Shown: in pieces, positions 1 through 12,153 of the stretch
How the letters are laid out: each line of letters begins with the position of its first letter
Position numbering within the stretch: the stretch's first letter is position 1
Source of the DNA: Tribonema minus
Lineage: Eukaryota; Sar; Xanthophyceae; Tribonematales; Tribonemataceae
NCBI GenBank assembly: GCA_017506865.1
Contig: JAFCMP010000368.1
Coordinates: 310,001-374,000 of the forward strand
Length of the DNA stretch: 64,000 nt
Direction of reading: 5' to 3'
Position numbers and translations under genes: made by a program
Notes under the pieces: model-generated
What the model was told of the DNA's origin: nothing
The model's input: only the letters and a program-made list of their open reading frames with translations
The model's database searches: none

Positions 1-190
1 GGCGATGCGCAGCAGGCGATCTGCGAGCTGCTGAGCAGCAGCAGCTGTGCTCAATGACTGTGACGCGAGTGAACCATGGCTGCACTGTCTGTGTGGTGCA
101 AGCAACTCAAGTGACTAGTCGCCATGTTGAAGTGTGTTGCCCCAAGAAGTGACGCCGCAGCACGCGACGCATAGCAGCGATCTGTGCGCT

Positions 191-219
191 GAGCAGCAGC
201 AGCAGCAGCAGCAGCAGCG
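191..219. repeat. CAG trinucleotide run
   Basis: About nine CAG units. GCTGAGCAGCAGCGCTCAG-like imperfect repeats continue through 1-1000, upstream of gene 1. No coding exon could be supported in this stretch. Confidence 0.8.
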
Positions 220-643
220 CTCAGTCATTCTGGAGCGACCCAGGTGAGAGTGATCCCCATGGCTGCGCTGTGCGGAATTTGCCGTGAGTGTGATCAGTTG
301 GTACGCCGCGTTGTGGAGTTGCGCAGAGGGGGCGCAATAGTTGAACTAGTGCGCGGTGCACGGCGGGCGGTGCGCGAGCTGCTGAGCAGCAGCGCTCAGC
401 AGCGCCGGTGCAGCAGATGACGCGTTTTCACACACTAAGCTGCAGGAGCACAAATGGCGCTGTTGTGCGCGACTGCGCAGCGGAGCAGCAGCGCTCAGCA
501 GCAGCAGCAGCGCTCAGCAACCACCGGTGCAGCGGCGGCGGCGCAAATGAGTGATTGATTGCTGCGCTGCGGCGCGCGGAGGTTGTTGTGCGGAGCGGCG
601 AGATGGTTATCGATCGCTGTGTTAATTTGTGTCATGCGTGGGC

Positions 644-670
644 GGGTTAGGGTTAGGGTTAGAATTAGGG
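644..670. repeat. Interstitial TTAGGG block
   Basis: GGTTAGGGTTAGGGTTAG with a degenerate tail, in the non-coding region before gene 1. It is the first of dozens of such short blocks in the window. Confidence 0.85.
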
Positions 671-1102
671 CAGCAGCGCTCAGCCGCAATGGAGCTCCAG
701 GTGATCAGTGGCTATGTGACTTGACTCGACTCCTTGCTGAGCACTGAGTGAGTCACCATCACTGCCGAGCGCTGCTGCAGGCTGCTGCAGGCCCCAGCGG
801 CATCGCCGACCACTGAGCACTGCCTCAGCAGCGCTGCTGCATCGCGTAACCGCTGAGCCCTGCTGCCCTTGCAGATGGCACCACCGCACCGCAACATCAC
901 AGCAGCAACGGGCTGGAACTAAGGCTTGCGCAGGCACCGCGGCTGGGGCACTTATCACAACGCGAAGCAACGCTCAGCGCCGCACGACAGTGCCGTTGAG
1001 CGCTGCCTCACAGCCGCTAAGCGCTTCTGCACCACACCGCGTGCCTCTGAGAGCGTTTTCTCACCGCGCTGAGCCCTGCTGCCGCACCGCATCCCCCCCC
1101 AG

Positions 1103-1421
1103 GCGGCGCCGCAATTCCGCAGCATCGCAGCAGCGGCGGCGGAGGGCTGGAACTGGGACTCGCACAGGCGCCGTGGCTGGGGCGCGAAGCGCAGCGCGAA
1201 GCAGCGCTCAGCGCCGCGCGGCAGTGCCGCCTGTGGACGTCCATTGCTGGGGGGGTGCTGCTGCGGGGGGTGAGGGATCTGGAGGGGTCTACGGGGCTCA
1301 ATGCCTACCTACGGCGTGCGCGCGAGGTGTTGAAGTTGTGCCACGACGAGCCGTGCCAGGAGGTCGTGCGCGTGTACTTGAACTTGGCGCCGCTGCACTT
1401 CGTCATGGAGGATTATCCCAG
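1103..1421 (+). CDS. Gene 1, exon A (first recognisable exon)
   Basis: Reads ELGLAQAPWLGREAQREAAL, then ARQCRLWTSIAGGVLLRG, then YLNLAPLHFVMEDYPR, and ends in phase 2 before gtatgc. The acceptor may be after 1102 or after 1119; the frame is open across both. A decayed copy of its first half lies at about 868-1010 and of its second half at about 1517-1607. Confidence 0.6.
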
Positions 1422-4400
1422 GTATGCAACTTCAACATGGCGTGTCTACCTACAGCAGCTTATGTACCTGAAATGTAAGACGCACGTCAGTTGCAAGTGC
1501 TTGAGGTGCTGATGTCGCAGCAGTTGAAGCTGAAGTTGTGCCATGATGAATAGGCGGGCCGGGCTGGCGCTGCTGCACTTTTGTCATGGAGGACTACGGC
1601 GGGTACACTTCAACATTGTGGAGACCTTCGTTGTACTACGTTGATTGTACACTTCGTTGCCCAGGTAAACTTCAACATTGTCACCACCGTTTCCATGTAC
1701 TTCAGAGTGAAAAATTGTAATCATGTCAGCGGGTGACCTTCGTGCACTTGAAGTATTTTGCTTGAGTTGTTGAAGCCACGCTGAACTACGTACAACGAGT
1801 GAACTTGAATTGCAATGAGTGAGGTGTGGCAAACTACTTCGGACAACTTCAACATGGTGTGTTGAAGTAGACAACCGCTTTGAACATCTCGGGGCTGTGA
1901 GTCTCGGGATGCGCATTGAGTCATGTGACTTGTTGCCTGTGTCGCGCTCTGCATCGCGCTCTGAGTCACATGGATTAGGGTTAGTTATCCCCCCAATATT
2001 GAATCTCAAAAACCCCGTTGCACTTCCTTAGAGCCATTCAATACAGCTTTTGCGGCCACGAATTTCTGGCGTGATTCACATGCAAGCGTTCCATACGACA
2101 GAAGCGATCTGGTTCATTGCCAGCGTTCCATACCACAGCGATCTGGTTCATTGGACATGAACTGCGTCAGATGTCGCTGACGAAGCAGCTCATGCCACGG
2201 CGCCAAAGCGGTGCCGCTTAGGCTTAGGGTTAGGGTTAGGGCACCAGCAGCATTCAGACAGGCCTCGGCACGCGCAACGGCAGCAGCGCAAGCCTCTATG
2301 CCTCGCCACCGAGTGCCTGCATTCACATGTGTGTGAGGAGTTCCAAGCATATCAGCACAGCCGTCATACAGCAGCACTGCTCAGCATCATCCGTCGGTCA
2401 TCGCACTTGTCGCATGTACGGCAGATGCGCAGACTTCGCCGCTGCATGGGCTGCGCAGAGCGTATGAGCGCTGCCATCGCGCATCAGCAGCACCACTCAG
2501 CATTGTCCACTCCTCACCGCCCCTAAAATGCTAGAATGCCCCTTCCCCCTGCCCGTACATGATGCACGCATGCGCCAAACGTGTGGGCGCTGCCATCGTA
2601 CAGCAGCGTTGCTCAGCATCACCCTCTGCCCCTCAGCACACCTGGAAGTTATAGAAAGTTACAGAATGCCCCAGGTTCCAGAATGCCTACCTCAAGTTCT
2701 AGAATGTCCCCCCTGCCCTGTCCTTCATACAGGTTTCAGCGCTAGGTCGGCTGTGCGGAGCGTCTGTGCGCTAGCAGCATTGCTCAGCAGCATCATCTGC
2801 GCCTCGGCACAACTACAGGTCCACAATGCCTGCAGTTCTAGAATGCTCAAAGAGCTAGAATGCCCCCCCCCCTGCCCCATTACTTCATACAGGTTCCACC
2901 GCTACGTAGGCTGTGCAGAGCGCATGGGCGCTGCCATCGCGCAGCAGCAGCATCGCTCAATAGCATCCCTCTGCTGCTCCGGCTGGCCCCCTGCCCGCAC
3001 CTCATACTTCAAAGTGCTTCTTTTTGAAGTAGAATGGTCCCCGTGCGCGTCCTTCATGCAGGTTCCACCGCTACGTCGGCTGTGCGGAGCGTTTGTGCGC
3101 TGCCATCGTGCAGCAGCATTGCTCAGCACCATCGCTCTGCTCTTCAGCACACACACACCCTGCCCATACCCCATGAGAATGCCCCCCCTGCCTCATTACT
3201 TTATGCAGGTTTTACCGCTACGTCGGCTGTGCGGAGCGTCTGTGCGCTGCTATCGAGCAGCAGCAGAGCGCGCAGCAGGCGGCGCTGCGAGCGCAACAGG
3301 CACAAGCAGCTACGGGCATCAGCGCCGACTGCTGCGGCGTTGAAGATGTGGATCCGGGTCTGCCGCAGGCGCTGGACATGGACATTTGGTTCATGCTGCA
3401 GGTATGTATGTATGCACATGCATGTAGGGTATGTACATGCAGGCATGTAGGTATGTAACCATGGACATGAATGCGGGATGGGAATGTAAACTCGGGGCTG
3501 CTGCGGGCGCTGGACATCTGGTTCATCTGGTTTGTGCGGGTATGTAGGTTTTCATGCATGGGCGAGTGTACACGCCATTCATGCGGGAGAACGTGGTTAA
3601 CCATATATGCATACATACCCTCAAGTTGAACCAACCCTGACAGCTATCGTACCCCTGCAAGCACCATCAATCAATTGTTCAGAACATTGATCCATTCTGC
3701 TATAATCCGCAGACGGTGCTGATCATGACCTAATGCTGGAGCCCTAGCCTAACCCCCCATTCCCACCTCCCCCCATCCCTGACCTTCAATGCACCCATGA
3801 ACCACTCGTTCATGAATTTGATCCATACTTCTGTTGGACGCAGATGATGCGCATGTTCCGCACCGCACATGAAAATAGATGACTCAAGAGCCTGATTCGA
3901 TGACTCATGAACCTGACTCGATGACCCATGAATTCTGTAATCATCACTCATACAGATGGATTTGATCTATTCTGCTGTGCACTGCAGATGATGCGCATGT
4001 TCCGGGGGTGGCTGCAGGCAGAGCTGGACTCGTCCAACACTGAGTCGTCTCACGAGTCGATGCACCAGACCCTGGGGCAGTTCGCAGGGTGAGCTCCGGC
4101 GCGCACCAACAGTTGAAGTGGAAGTAGTCGAAGTGAAAATTCACAGCGGTGGTTGCGCACACCACTACTGTATTTTCCTTGCTTTTTGACAGTGCGCTTG
4201 CAGGTTAACCTCACAACGCTGGTTACCAGAATACTGCTGTTTCGTCACACTGTGAGTTTGGAATTCAACCTGTAGTGTGGCCTCAGGTCATATATATATA
4301 TAGAAGTATATATATATACACACGCCACACGATGCTTGCTTCAACTTGGTACTCCAGAGCACATGATACGAGGCTTGCGCTTATGTCATCTACCCTTGCA

Positions 4401-7400
4401 ATGCCAATGTCATGGCCGCCTGTTCTGCCGGTGCCCAAATGCACCTAACCCTAACCCTAGGTACATGCCTGCCGCACTCCTAGCTATTATGCGGTGTACA
4501 CATGCGCCTCCATGTTTGTTTGTCGCCTTGCAGCGTGGACACTGACGGCAAGATAACAACACGCATGTCTGCCACAAATGTGATTGTACAATATGCATAC
4601 CTGCCCTGTTCACAACGTTCGGCCTCATTGTTCCCCCCTCTGCAGCGTGAAGCTCAGGCTTGGTGTGGACAGACCTATGCTCAGGGCAAGGGTTATGGTT
4701 ATACTACGGGGCCACACCTGCGCATGCAATCAGTTTATTGCATACCTGTCACATATGTGATGTCTACATACCTCTACTCATGTGTTGTATATACATCTGC
4801 CCTCTGCAGAGTGAAGCTGAGGCCGGGTGTGGACTTTGGCGATAAGCCGCCCAACAACCCCATTGCGGGGTTCGCGCCTGATGTGCAGGTATGTATGTAT
4901 CATATCCCTCATATGCGTATACATACCCCTGACCTTACCCAGACACGCACTTTTCTGGTGAGAATGTACACCAGCTTTTGTCTGCAAGTCACCTCGTATT
5001 TGGTGAGAGCAGGAACAGGTATGTATCATACCACTCCACACTCCATACGTTTATACCATAGTCCAGACACAGTTCTCCTGGTGCGAATGTGCACCAGCTC
5101 TTGTCTGAAGGCCACCCTCTGTTTTGTGTATTGAGAGCAGGTTAGGGTTAGGGTTAGGGTTAGGTTAGGGTTAGGTTACAGCCATGCGCGCATACATCTG
5201 CATCACGACACCTGCTTGATATCATCCCCCCAATGATAATGTGTGCGACCCTTGTACTGCTTTGGCTTCCCAGCAAGAGCTGTCGCAATTGCACTGTGCA
5301 TACCCTTGCCTGCCCACTTCCAGCTGCCCGCATGTTCAGACGAGATGCGGCCAGTGCCACCTGTCATCAATGACAGCTCATTGGGGGGTCCACCAGTAAC
5401 AGCTGCTCATTGGGGGTCATCACATACCCTCAGCTATCCGCACCTAGCTGGGCACACTGTTTTTTAAGACGACATTGTGCAGTAGGTGTCAGCTGCTCAG
5501 AGGCCAACTCTATCTAACCCTACCTAGGGTTATTGAGTTGGCTAGCTAGGGTTAGCGAGTTGGTTAACCCTGAGCTAATCCTAGCCCTCACTCTAACCCT
5601 AGCTCTTGCGTGGTGATGCTCAACCCCATTCTGCAGGTGTCAGCTCAGGAAGCCTGTGTACAAGTATAACCCTAGCTAGGGCTAGCAAGTTGGCTAACCC
5701 TCAGCCAATCCTAACCCTAGCTCTCGTGTGATGCTCAACTTGACCCACTCTGCGCAGGGACTGCCCACATACAACCCCACCGAGCTGCAGACGGTCATGG
5801 AACAAGGCGGTGGTCTCAACAAGATTCAGGTGAGTATGCCCGAAGAGTTGAAATTTGCAACTCTGATGGAAGTGACGTTCCTACTTGCTCAGATTGAGTG
5901 GTTTTGGAGCAACGCAGCATCAACAAAGTTTTTGTGTAATTGTGCTAAAACTTCAGGTATGCTAGGGTTTGAAGTAGGAGCTGAACATTTGATGTGCCGA
6001 TGAGAGCAAACATTGGCAGTGTTTGCCTCCTTCCCATCTACAGTATGTATGTATACTTCCCCAGGCACTATACTTCAAGTGAAGTATGTGTATGCATGCA
6101 TGCGAATGAGACGCACCAGCATTGAAAGGTGCCCTGCATGCAACCGTGTGCTCCCCTCGCCCTCATTATCTGGCCCTAACGCTACCCCTACCCTACCCCA
6201 CCTATCCTCAGGCGACACAACCTACCCCAAATGCTGTCACCTGTACCCTAACCCTCAGATTCGACACCTAGCCCTAATCCTGACCTTGCTGCACCATCTC
6301 TCCTCAGGCCAAAGCCATGGCTCGCAACAACATTGTGGCAACGTCCTTGACACTGTTGGCGGAGGCGGATGAGCAGGCCTTGGATGCTCTGGTGAGCGCT
6401 GCCACCAATGCGGCCAAAAACATCTCTCCGGCTATCAGCGGCATCGATCACAGGCTGCTGCAGGTGGGCTTTACGTACCCTAGAAGTGGGGTAAGGGTCA
6501 GGCACGTATGCTACCTAGGGTTAGGCTTACGCTGGATGCTCTAGCAAGCGCTGCCACCAATGCGGCCAAGAACCTCTCTCTGGCAATCAGTGGCATTGAT
6601 CATAGGCGCTTGCAGGTGAGCTCGAAGAGTTTCTGACTCAAGTAGAGGAAAAAGCTTATGTCATACTTCCTCCGTCCCTATAGTTGTTGTTGTTAAGTAC
6701 AGGGTTGGCGTCGTACTGGAGGACCTGTTGAGCGCTGCCACCAATATTGCGAAACGCATTCATCTCCGGCGTCAAGTGCATTTAGCATAGGCGGTTGCTG
6801 TCAAGGCTGACAACTGCATGATCAGGGGTACCATCAGGCATATACTTCGTATGTGATGAAGCCTGAGGGTTACGCAGGAGCGCTGCCGATATGGCAAAAT
6901 GCACATCAACCGAGCGGCTTTGATCATACGCTCCTGTCGGTAAGATTAACCCTGGGTTAGGATAAGGGTTAGCCTAACCCTCACCCTAACCCTAAGGTAG
7001 GGTAACGGCAAGGAATTAAATGTCATCTCGATCGCAGCTCTCTCACATTGTGCACATGACAGTGACATGCCACCGCTGTACTGCAACTTTCACAGATGGT
7101 ACACATCATGGTGACGTACCACTGCACCTTGCATTACTCACCATCGATGCCCGTCTTTGCGAAACAGCCCTCTTGCCTTCCCGTCACCCCTACTGACATC
7201 GTGCGCCCGCTTGCTGCTCTGTACTTCAACTCTTGCAGATTGTGCTCATCATAGTGATGTGTACTCATCATAGTGATGTGTCAGTGCTCATCATAGTGAT
7301 GTGTCAGTGCTCATCATAGTGATGTGTCACCACTCCGCTTTCTCTGCCCTTCACACCATTCTTTGCTGACGCCAGTAGTGAGAGCCACTCACCCCCCACC

Positions 7401-10095
7401 TGTGCTTGCCCCCTCTTCTTCCCAACTTGCTGTACTTCAACTCTTGCAGATGGTGCACATCATAGTGACGTGCCACCCAAACTCGTGTAGCATGCTTTCT
7501 CTACCCCGCATTCATTGTTTGCTGTGACCGTAAGTCTAACCCCCCCCCCCTCCCCCCCTTTCCCGGCCTCCTTCTTACATCATGCACTTTTTTTTATGTA
7601 CTTCAATTCTTGCAGATTGTGCACACCATAGTGACGTGCCATCACCTTGTTTCCTCTGCCCGGCATCATTGTTTGCTGTCGCCGCAAGTCCAAGCCCCTC
7701 CCCTCCCCCCCCCCAACACACGCCTTTCTGACGCACTCATCTTCCTGTACCTCAACTCTTGCAGATTGTTCACATCATAGTGACGTGCCACCCCAGCTTC
7801 GTTAACCGCCTTCATTTCTACTCTTCACCGCTGTCTGCTGACATGGCGAATCCCCCCCCCCGCCCGCCCCGTCCCCCACCCTCCTTCTCACATCATGCAC
7901 CCAAATCCCTGTACTTCAACTCCTGCAGATTGTGCACATCATAGTGACGTGCCACCCGAGCTCGTACCCCGCCGCTCGCGCTGCGGGCGCGCAGCTGCGC
8001 GTCATACTCGAGCGACTGCGCGAGGGTCTGGGTGCGCGATACATGCATACCGCCAGCTTCGATCAGCTGAGCATCGTCACAGCGCTGATCTTCCTGCGGG
8101 TGCTGGACGGGGACGAGGTATGCATGTATGCATCTTCTCAGAAGCAGCAGCATTGTATTGTACTGGCAAAACCATGTGACTATGGGTGTCTTGCACCGTG
8201 TGTGCATGTATGCATCTCAAAACTTAGCACTATTGTTTTCAGGCGAAACCATGCATACCTCGAATGGAAGTGAACTAATACACCCTAAAGTATATACGTA
8301 TGCATCTGCAAAGCTAGCATTATTGTTTTGTAGTGGCGTGTGTACCGTGAGCAAGGGTGTCTTGTATCGTGCATGCAGTATGGGTGGGTGTTTTGCGTCG
8401 TGTATGCAGTTGAAGTTGATCAGCTGAGCGTCACCACGACCATGCTGATGCATCGTTCGCCATGTGTGACACATATTCCAGGACGAGAGCGACCTTCACA
8501 AGACAGTGCTGGCCCTGCATCGCTGCACTGCTGTGAACCGCAAACGCAACCTCGGCTGATCCTACACTCACAGATGTGCTTAGCGTGGGAGTGAGCCAGC
8601 CCCCCCCCCCCCCCCTTCGGATGCTCCTGCTTGCTGCCCCCTACCCCCTACCCCCACCCAACCCTAAACTCACCCCTATCTTTCTACTCTTAATCTTATT
8701 GTGCGTAGGCGGGGTGCGTGGCGATGCTCAAACTGGCGGCGAGCAGCCTGAAGGACGACCCTAGCCTGCTGCAGCCCCCCCCCCCCCCCCCCTGCCTGTA
8801 GGATCTTCCTGCTCACCCTAAACTCACCCTTATCTTCCTAATCGAACCTAATCATTTGCAGGCGGGCTGCGTGGCGATGCTCAAACTGGCGGTGAGCAGC
8901 CTGCAGGACGCCCCCGGCCTGCTGCGCTTCCCCCCCTGGTGGAGCGCAGTGCGCTACACAGCAGCGCTCCTCGTCAGCGCGGGTATGCAGCGCGAGTATC
9001 GAGACCTAGCCCTAGTGTTCAACGGTTTGCGTATGTGCGGCGGTGCCAATATGCTGCCGGAGCCGGGGGATCTCGAGGGGCAGGCAGCTCTCCACAACAG
9101 CACGTGAGTTGTTGAAGTTGCTTGTTCTTCAAGTTGAAGTATATACATCGTACCTACCTAGCGCCAACTGTGCTCAGGACCTACTTGCATTCATGCTGGG
9201 GTTGAGTCAATGGGTCGGTTGATGAAGGCATGCGTGTCAAAAGGTCAAGATGAGTTGCGAAGGACAGCACATGAGTGGGCGACTGTGCTGGTGTGTGCGG
9301 AGCTGCCTTGAAGTTTCTCTTGAAGTTGAGTAATGCCAAGCGTGCTGCACTTTTCTGTGCTCAGAGCACTGGCTCACAGGCCAACCTGTTCAATCGGCAG
9401 TCATGCTTGTGCATATGGCCCCATGTCGCTTCCGTGGCGCTTATCGTGCTGCCGGCAAGCAATGCGTATGCCACGTTCGTTTTTGGTGTCAAGTATCACA
9501 GTGAATTTGCCTTAAAATTCAAGAGGACACGCATGCACAGTTTGAGCCGCATCAAGCTTGCGCATTCCATGCATGATTTGCCAGCCTTGCACTCCATCGA
9601 AACGTCAAACACATCAATTCTCTTCTGCTGTTGTGCAGGCAAGTGAGGTGTATTGCGGTTCAGCGCATCCTGTGGGAAAACCGAGCAAGCGGCGCAGCGA
9701 AGGTCTTCCTGTCGCACATACACCCTTTCGCGCTCGATGCCGATACCCCTCCCGACAATCTTGAAGAAAGTGTTGAAGTTGAGAACGAGATGCAGCTGTC
9801 CGACCGGGATCGCGCCGCATTCGCTAGTGAACCTGACTCAGAGTCAGACTCGTGGTGGCTAGAGTCACTGGGTATCCAGCAGCCTGCTGCAGCAGGGCAG
9901 GATGCTGGAATGGCTGAGTTGATGCCGAGCACTGCTGCCAATAGCTTGCTGAGCATTGATGCTGCTGCGGTGGATGACGCAGGAGGGGGTATGGGTATGG
10001 GTATGGGTATTGGTGCTGATGATGTTGCGGCGCTCAGCACTGAGGAGGAGGCGATGATGCAGGCTTTTGCACAGGAGCTGCAGCAGGCGTGGTGA
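1103..10095 (+). CDS. Gene 1: multi-exon protein with acidic C-terminus (5' end uncertain)
   Basis: Ten exons join in phase: ~1103-1421, 3209-3401, 3988-4088, 4810-4888, 5758-5829, 6308-6463, 7929-8117, 8482-8532, 8862-9103 and 9639-10095. Each has a cag acceptor and a gt donor, and the stop is TGA. The body looks mostly helical (LWTSIAGGVLLRG, NAYLRRAREVL, RYVGCAERL, LRVILERLREGLGARY, WWSAVRYTAALLVSAGMQRE). A Gln/Ala-rich stretch follows YVGCAERL, and the C-terminus is Ser/Asp/Glu-rich with (GM)n. The run of Trp-containing helix, Y..A...L helix and YVGCAERM helix recalls the middle homology region of fungal Zn2Cys6-type transcription factors, and an acidic tail could be an activation domain. 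This is a weak resemblance: no zinc cluster is visible and the first exon or exons are not identified. A helical scaffold protein is equally possible. Exon structure is secure; function is unknown. Confidence 0.65.
2405..3140 (+). repeat. Five decayed copies of gene 1 exon B 5' end
   Basis: Copies near 2436, 2565, 2735, 2889 and 3059 repeat 'caggttccaccgctac', the YVGCAER codons and GCTGCCATCGCGCAGCAGCAG before stops or loss of frame. The functional-looking copy is the last, at 3209. Some copies keep an open frame and an acceptor. Confidence 0.8.
3209..3401 (+). CDS. Gene 1, exon B
   Basis: Enters with one base (completing Arg) and codes FYRYVGCAERLCAAIEQQQ, a Gln/Ala-rich helix, then PQALDMDIWFMLQ before gtatgt. 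It is preceded by five decayed copies of its own 5' end. Confidence 0.7.
3988..4088 (+). CDS. Gene 1, exon C
   Basis: Codes MMRMFRGWLQAELDSSNTES and then HQTLGQFAG between actgcag and gtgagc; phase 0 in, phase 2 out. The intron before it repeats the acceptor and first codons at about 3838. Confidence 0.65.
4810..4888 (+). CDS. Gene 1, exon D
   Basis: Codes VKLRPGVDFGDKPPNNPIAG and then FAPDVQ before gtatgt; phase 2 in, phase 0 out. Earlier partial copies of the acceptor plus first codons lie near 4530 and 4645. Confidence 0.65.
5143..5178. repeat. Interstitial TTAGGG block
   Basis: Five or six TTAGGG units, two of them shortened, inside the intron between gene 1 exons D and E. It follows decayed exon D donor sequence. 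Confidence 0.85.
5758..5829 (+). CDS. Gene 1, exon E
   Basis: A 24-codon, phase 0/0 exon (GLPTYNPTELQTVMEQGG...NKIQ) between tgcgcag and gtgagt. A decayed acceptor copy lies at about 5625-5665. Confidence 0.65.
6308..6463 (+). CDS. Gene 1, exon F
   Basis: A 52-codon, phase 0/0 exon (ARNNIVATSLTLLAEADEQ...ISGIDHRLLQ) that reads as Ala-rich helix. At least three decayed copies of its second half and donor follow at about 6535-6620, 6715-6800 and 6865-6950. Confidence 0.7.
7040..7820 (+). repeat. Decayed copies of gene 1 exon G acceptor
   Basis: Repeats 'tacttcaactcttgcag' followed by ATTGTGCACATCATAGTGAC and GTGCCACC near 7045-7110, 7220-7330, 7435, 7600 and 7755. A shorter TCATAGTGATGTGTCAGTGC subunit is itself repeated three times at about 7250-7325. 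Confidence 0.8.
7929..8117 (+). CDS. Gene 1, exon G
   Basis: A 63-codon, phase 0/0 exon (IVHIIVTCHPSSYPAARAAG, LRVILERLREGLGARY, IFLRVLDGDE). Its acceptor plus the first 15 or so codons are repeated in the intron upstream at least five times. Confidence 0.7.
8482..8532 (+). CDS. Gene 1, exon H
   Basis: A short 17-codon, phase 0/0 exon (DESDLHKTVLALHRCTA) between tattccag and gtgaac. The donor is less canonical than the others, so the 3' edge is the least certain junction of this gene. Confidence 0.5.
8862..9103 (+). CDS. Gene 1, exon I
   Basis: Codes AGCVAMLKLAVSSLQDAPGL, FPPWWSAVRYTAALLVSAGM and YRDLALVFNGLRMCGGANML; phase 0 in, phase 2 out at gtgagt. A decayed copy of its first 60 bases plus acceptor sits at about 8705-8775, followed by a poly-C run. 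Confidence 0.7.
9639..10095 (+). CDS. Gene 1, last exon (acidic C-terminus)
   Basis: Enters with one base and codes VRCIAVQRILWENRASGAAK, VFLSHIHPFALDADTPPDN and then a Glu/Ser/Asp-rich tail. The tail includes EPDSESDSWW, a (GM)n run and EEEAMMQAFAQELQQAW, and ends at TGA. The tail would suit a transcriptional activation or interaction segment, but that is inference. Confidence 0.7.
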
Positions 10096-12153
10096 AGCGC
10101 ACGGCGATGCTTCACGTTTAAAATAGCGCAGAGGCAGCAGTGCTCACGGTGATACTTCACGTTTGAAGTTGTGCTAAAGCGGCGGTGCTCGATCCGATGA
10201 TGGCATTGCTGTGTGAGCTGCCGAGAGGCGCTACACATCGCAACTGCAAAGAGGCAGGGCAGTTTCGGTCGCGCTTGAGGCAGCATATGCAAAGGAGTGC
10301 ACTAATGTGCAATGCACTGCTGGAGTGCACTTGAAGATGCAGTATGGTAGAAAATTGGGACAGGTGTACACTACTTCGAAGTATGCACTAACCTATTTGC
10401 AGCTGTACACAGCATACATAGTATTGGCTCGCAGAGCAGACAGCCACACCAGAATAAATGCAGCTTGGCGCCGGCACAGCTGGCGCCGCTGCACAGAGAG
10501 TCATGCACCTTGGAGCTTGATTGTGCAGAACCTGGGTTCTGTGATCGCTGTTTTGTGAGTTTGTCTGCCTGAATTTCAACTTGAATCTGCAGCCCACAGA
10601 GAGACCTTGCAGCGCTCGTGCCTGCTTCTGCCACGTTGCGCAATGCAGCGCCTCAAACAATCCACCATGCGCACTTGCGTCCCAGACCTGACGTGTTTGT
10701 CCATATGTATGTACCGTCATGTCGCTATTTGAGCCCGGGGGTCACCTTATTAAACGGGCGTTTGTATAACTCGGACAAGCTAATTGAATCAAGCGTTCGG
10801 TTCCCCAGGCTTAAACCAAGAGGGCCTCAATAAGACACCTTCGAACACCACACAACAGGCCCACACCACACGGATGCTTCTGCTGCTACATACTGCTTGT
10901 GGCGGTTTGTTAGTTCAAGTTGTTGAGATTTGTGAGAGAGTTGACTTTCGTGCCTCTCAAACACCATGGCTCCGCTCACGAGGCTAAAAGGCTCAGAAGT
11001 GGGCCGCAGATGTTGGAGCTGCCTCACATAATGTATTCAGGAGGGCACCCTCCGCCATCTGTCCCACAGTGTATGATATGCTACAAACCTCTCATGCGCA
11101 CTAGCAAAATGGGGGCCGGCTTATATTGAGTCCAGCAAATATATTACCCAGGCTTGAATCGTTTTGGGGCCAAGTATCATCTCAATCACGTGCCCCGCCG
11201 GCATTATAAAATAGCGACATGACGGTACGCATGCCGCATCACCTCCGCTAACCCTAACCCTAACAGCAACATGGTGACCTTGTGCATCGAATTGACTGTC
11301 ATGGTGCGGCATACACGGTGCGTGAGCAGTAGTCCACGCTGCCAGTGGGGTACGTATTGGCGCGCAGTGGGGTACGTATGGCGCAGTTGACACTGTGGGC
11401 GCATTAGCTGCAGTGCGCGAAACCGCCGCTCTCCGAGCGCTGTTGCTCACAATGAGCAGTTTGCACGTTGATTTCATGACAAGGCATCGGGACACTTCAC
11501 CACATGCATGAAACCATGAAACTGACGTTCAGAGGCTTTCACCCCGACAGAGTTGCCTACTACTGTACTGATATTAGCCTTTAAAGAGGGCCATTGAGTC
11601 GCGAGCAGTACTCCACGCTGCACGTATTGGCGCGCAGGAGCAGGCAAAGATGCAAATTCAACTTCAACATTCAGTCAGATGCATGTAGTGGCGCAAAGCA
11701 GGCAAGCCTGGGGGCACAGCCCTTCAAGCTTTGTTGGGGCTATAATTACGCCAGCGACTTGGCCGTCGCTTGTCCCTCTACATACCTTCAAAGACCAGAA
11801 CAAGGGAAGGGGAACTCGAAGGGCCCGGGGGGCAACATCCAGGGGGATGGGGAGGGGCCCGCTCAGGGGACATGCCTCTCGTGTGAGCCGACCTATTGAA
11901 CCCCCTTTCAAGAAAACACACGCTGATACGCGCGGCGGTGCTGCTGCCGCCGAGCGCAGCAGCTTCTACCAAGTTGATGTGAAATTTGCAATCTTCATCG
12001 TCCTCTCCTGCCCTGACCCCCCTCCCCCCCCCCCCCCCCCCTCCTTCTCTCTCCTGGTCCCATCACGATGCTCTGCCCCCCCCCTTGTTCTCTCCTGGTC
12101 ACCATCGCAATGGCACCAGCAGCGCTTGCGCTGCCCCTGCGCCCGAAATGCCA
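10096..12153. other. Intergenic region between convergent genes 1 and 2
   Basis: Contains the MITE-like element, one CCCTAA block (about 11,252) and a long C run (about 12,018-12,040). Open frames here lack splice support and recognisable motifs. Confidence 0.5.
10711..11228. mobile_element. MITE-like element with 20-bp terminal inverted repeats
   Basis: GTACCGTCATGTCGCTATTT at 10,711-10,730 is repeated exactly as its reverse complement at 11,209-11,228. The ~480 bp between contain no convincing gene. It lies between the convergent 3' ends of genes 1 and 2. No clear target-site duplication is visible, so the transposon reading is tentative. Confidence 0.45.

Noticed and set aside
644-670. 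TTAGGG block near the left edge as a chromosome end
   Set aside because: Blocks are short, occur in both orientations and are spread through the whole window, so they are interstitial, not a telomere.
7040-7820. CRISPR-like array of repeated units
   Set aside because: Units are decayed copies of an exon start with its acceptor, spacing is irregular, and the context is a eukaryotic intron.
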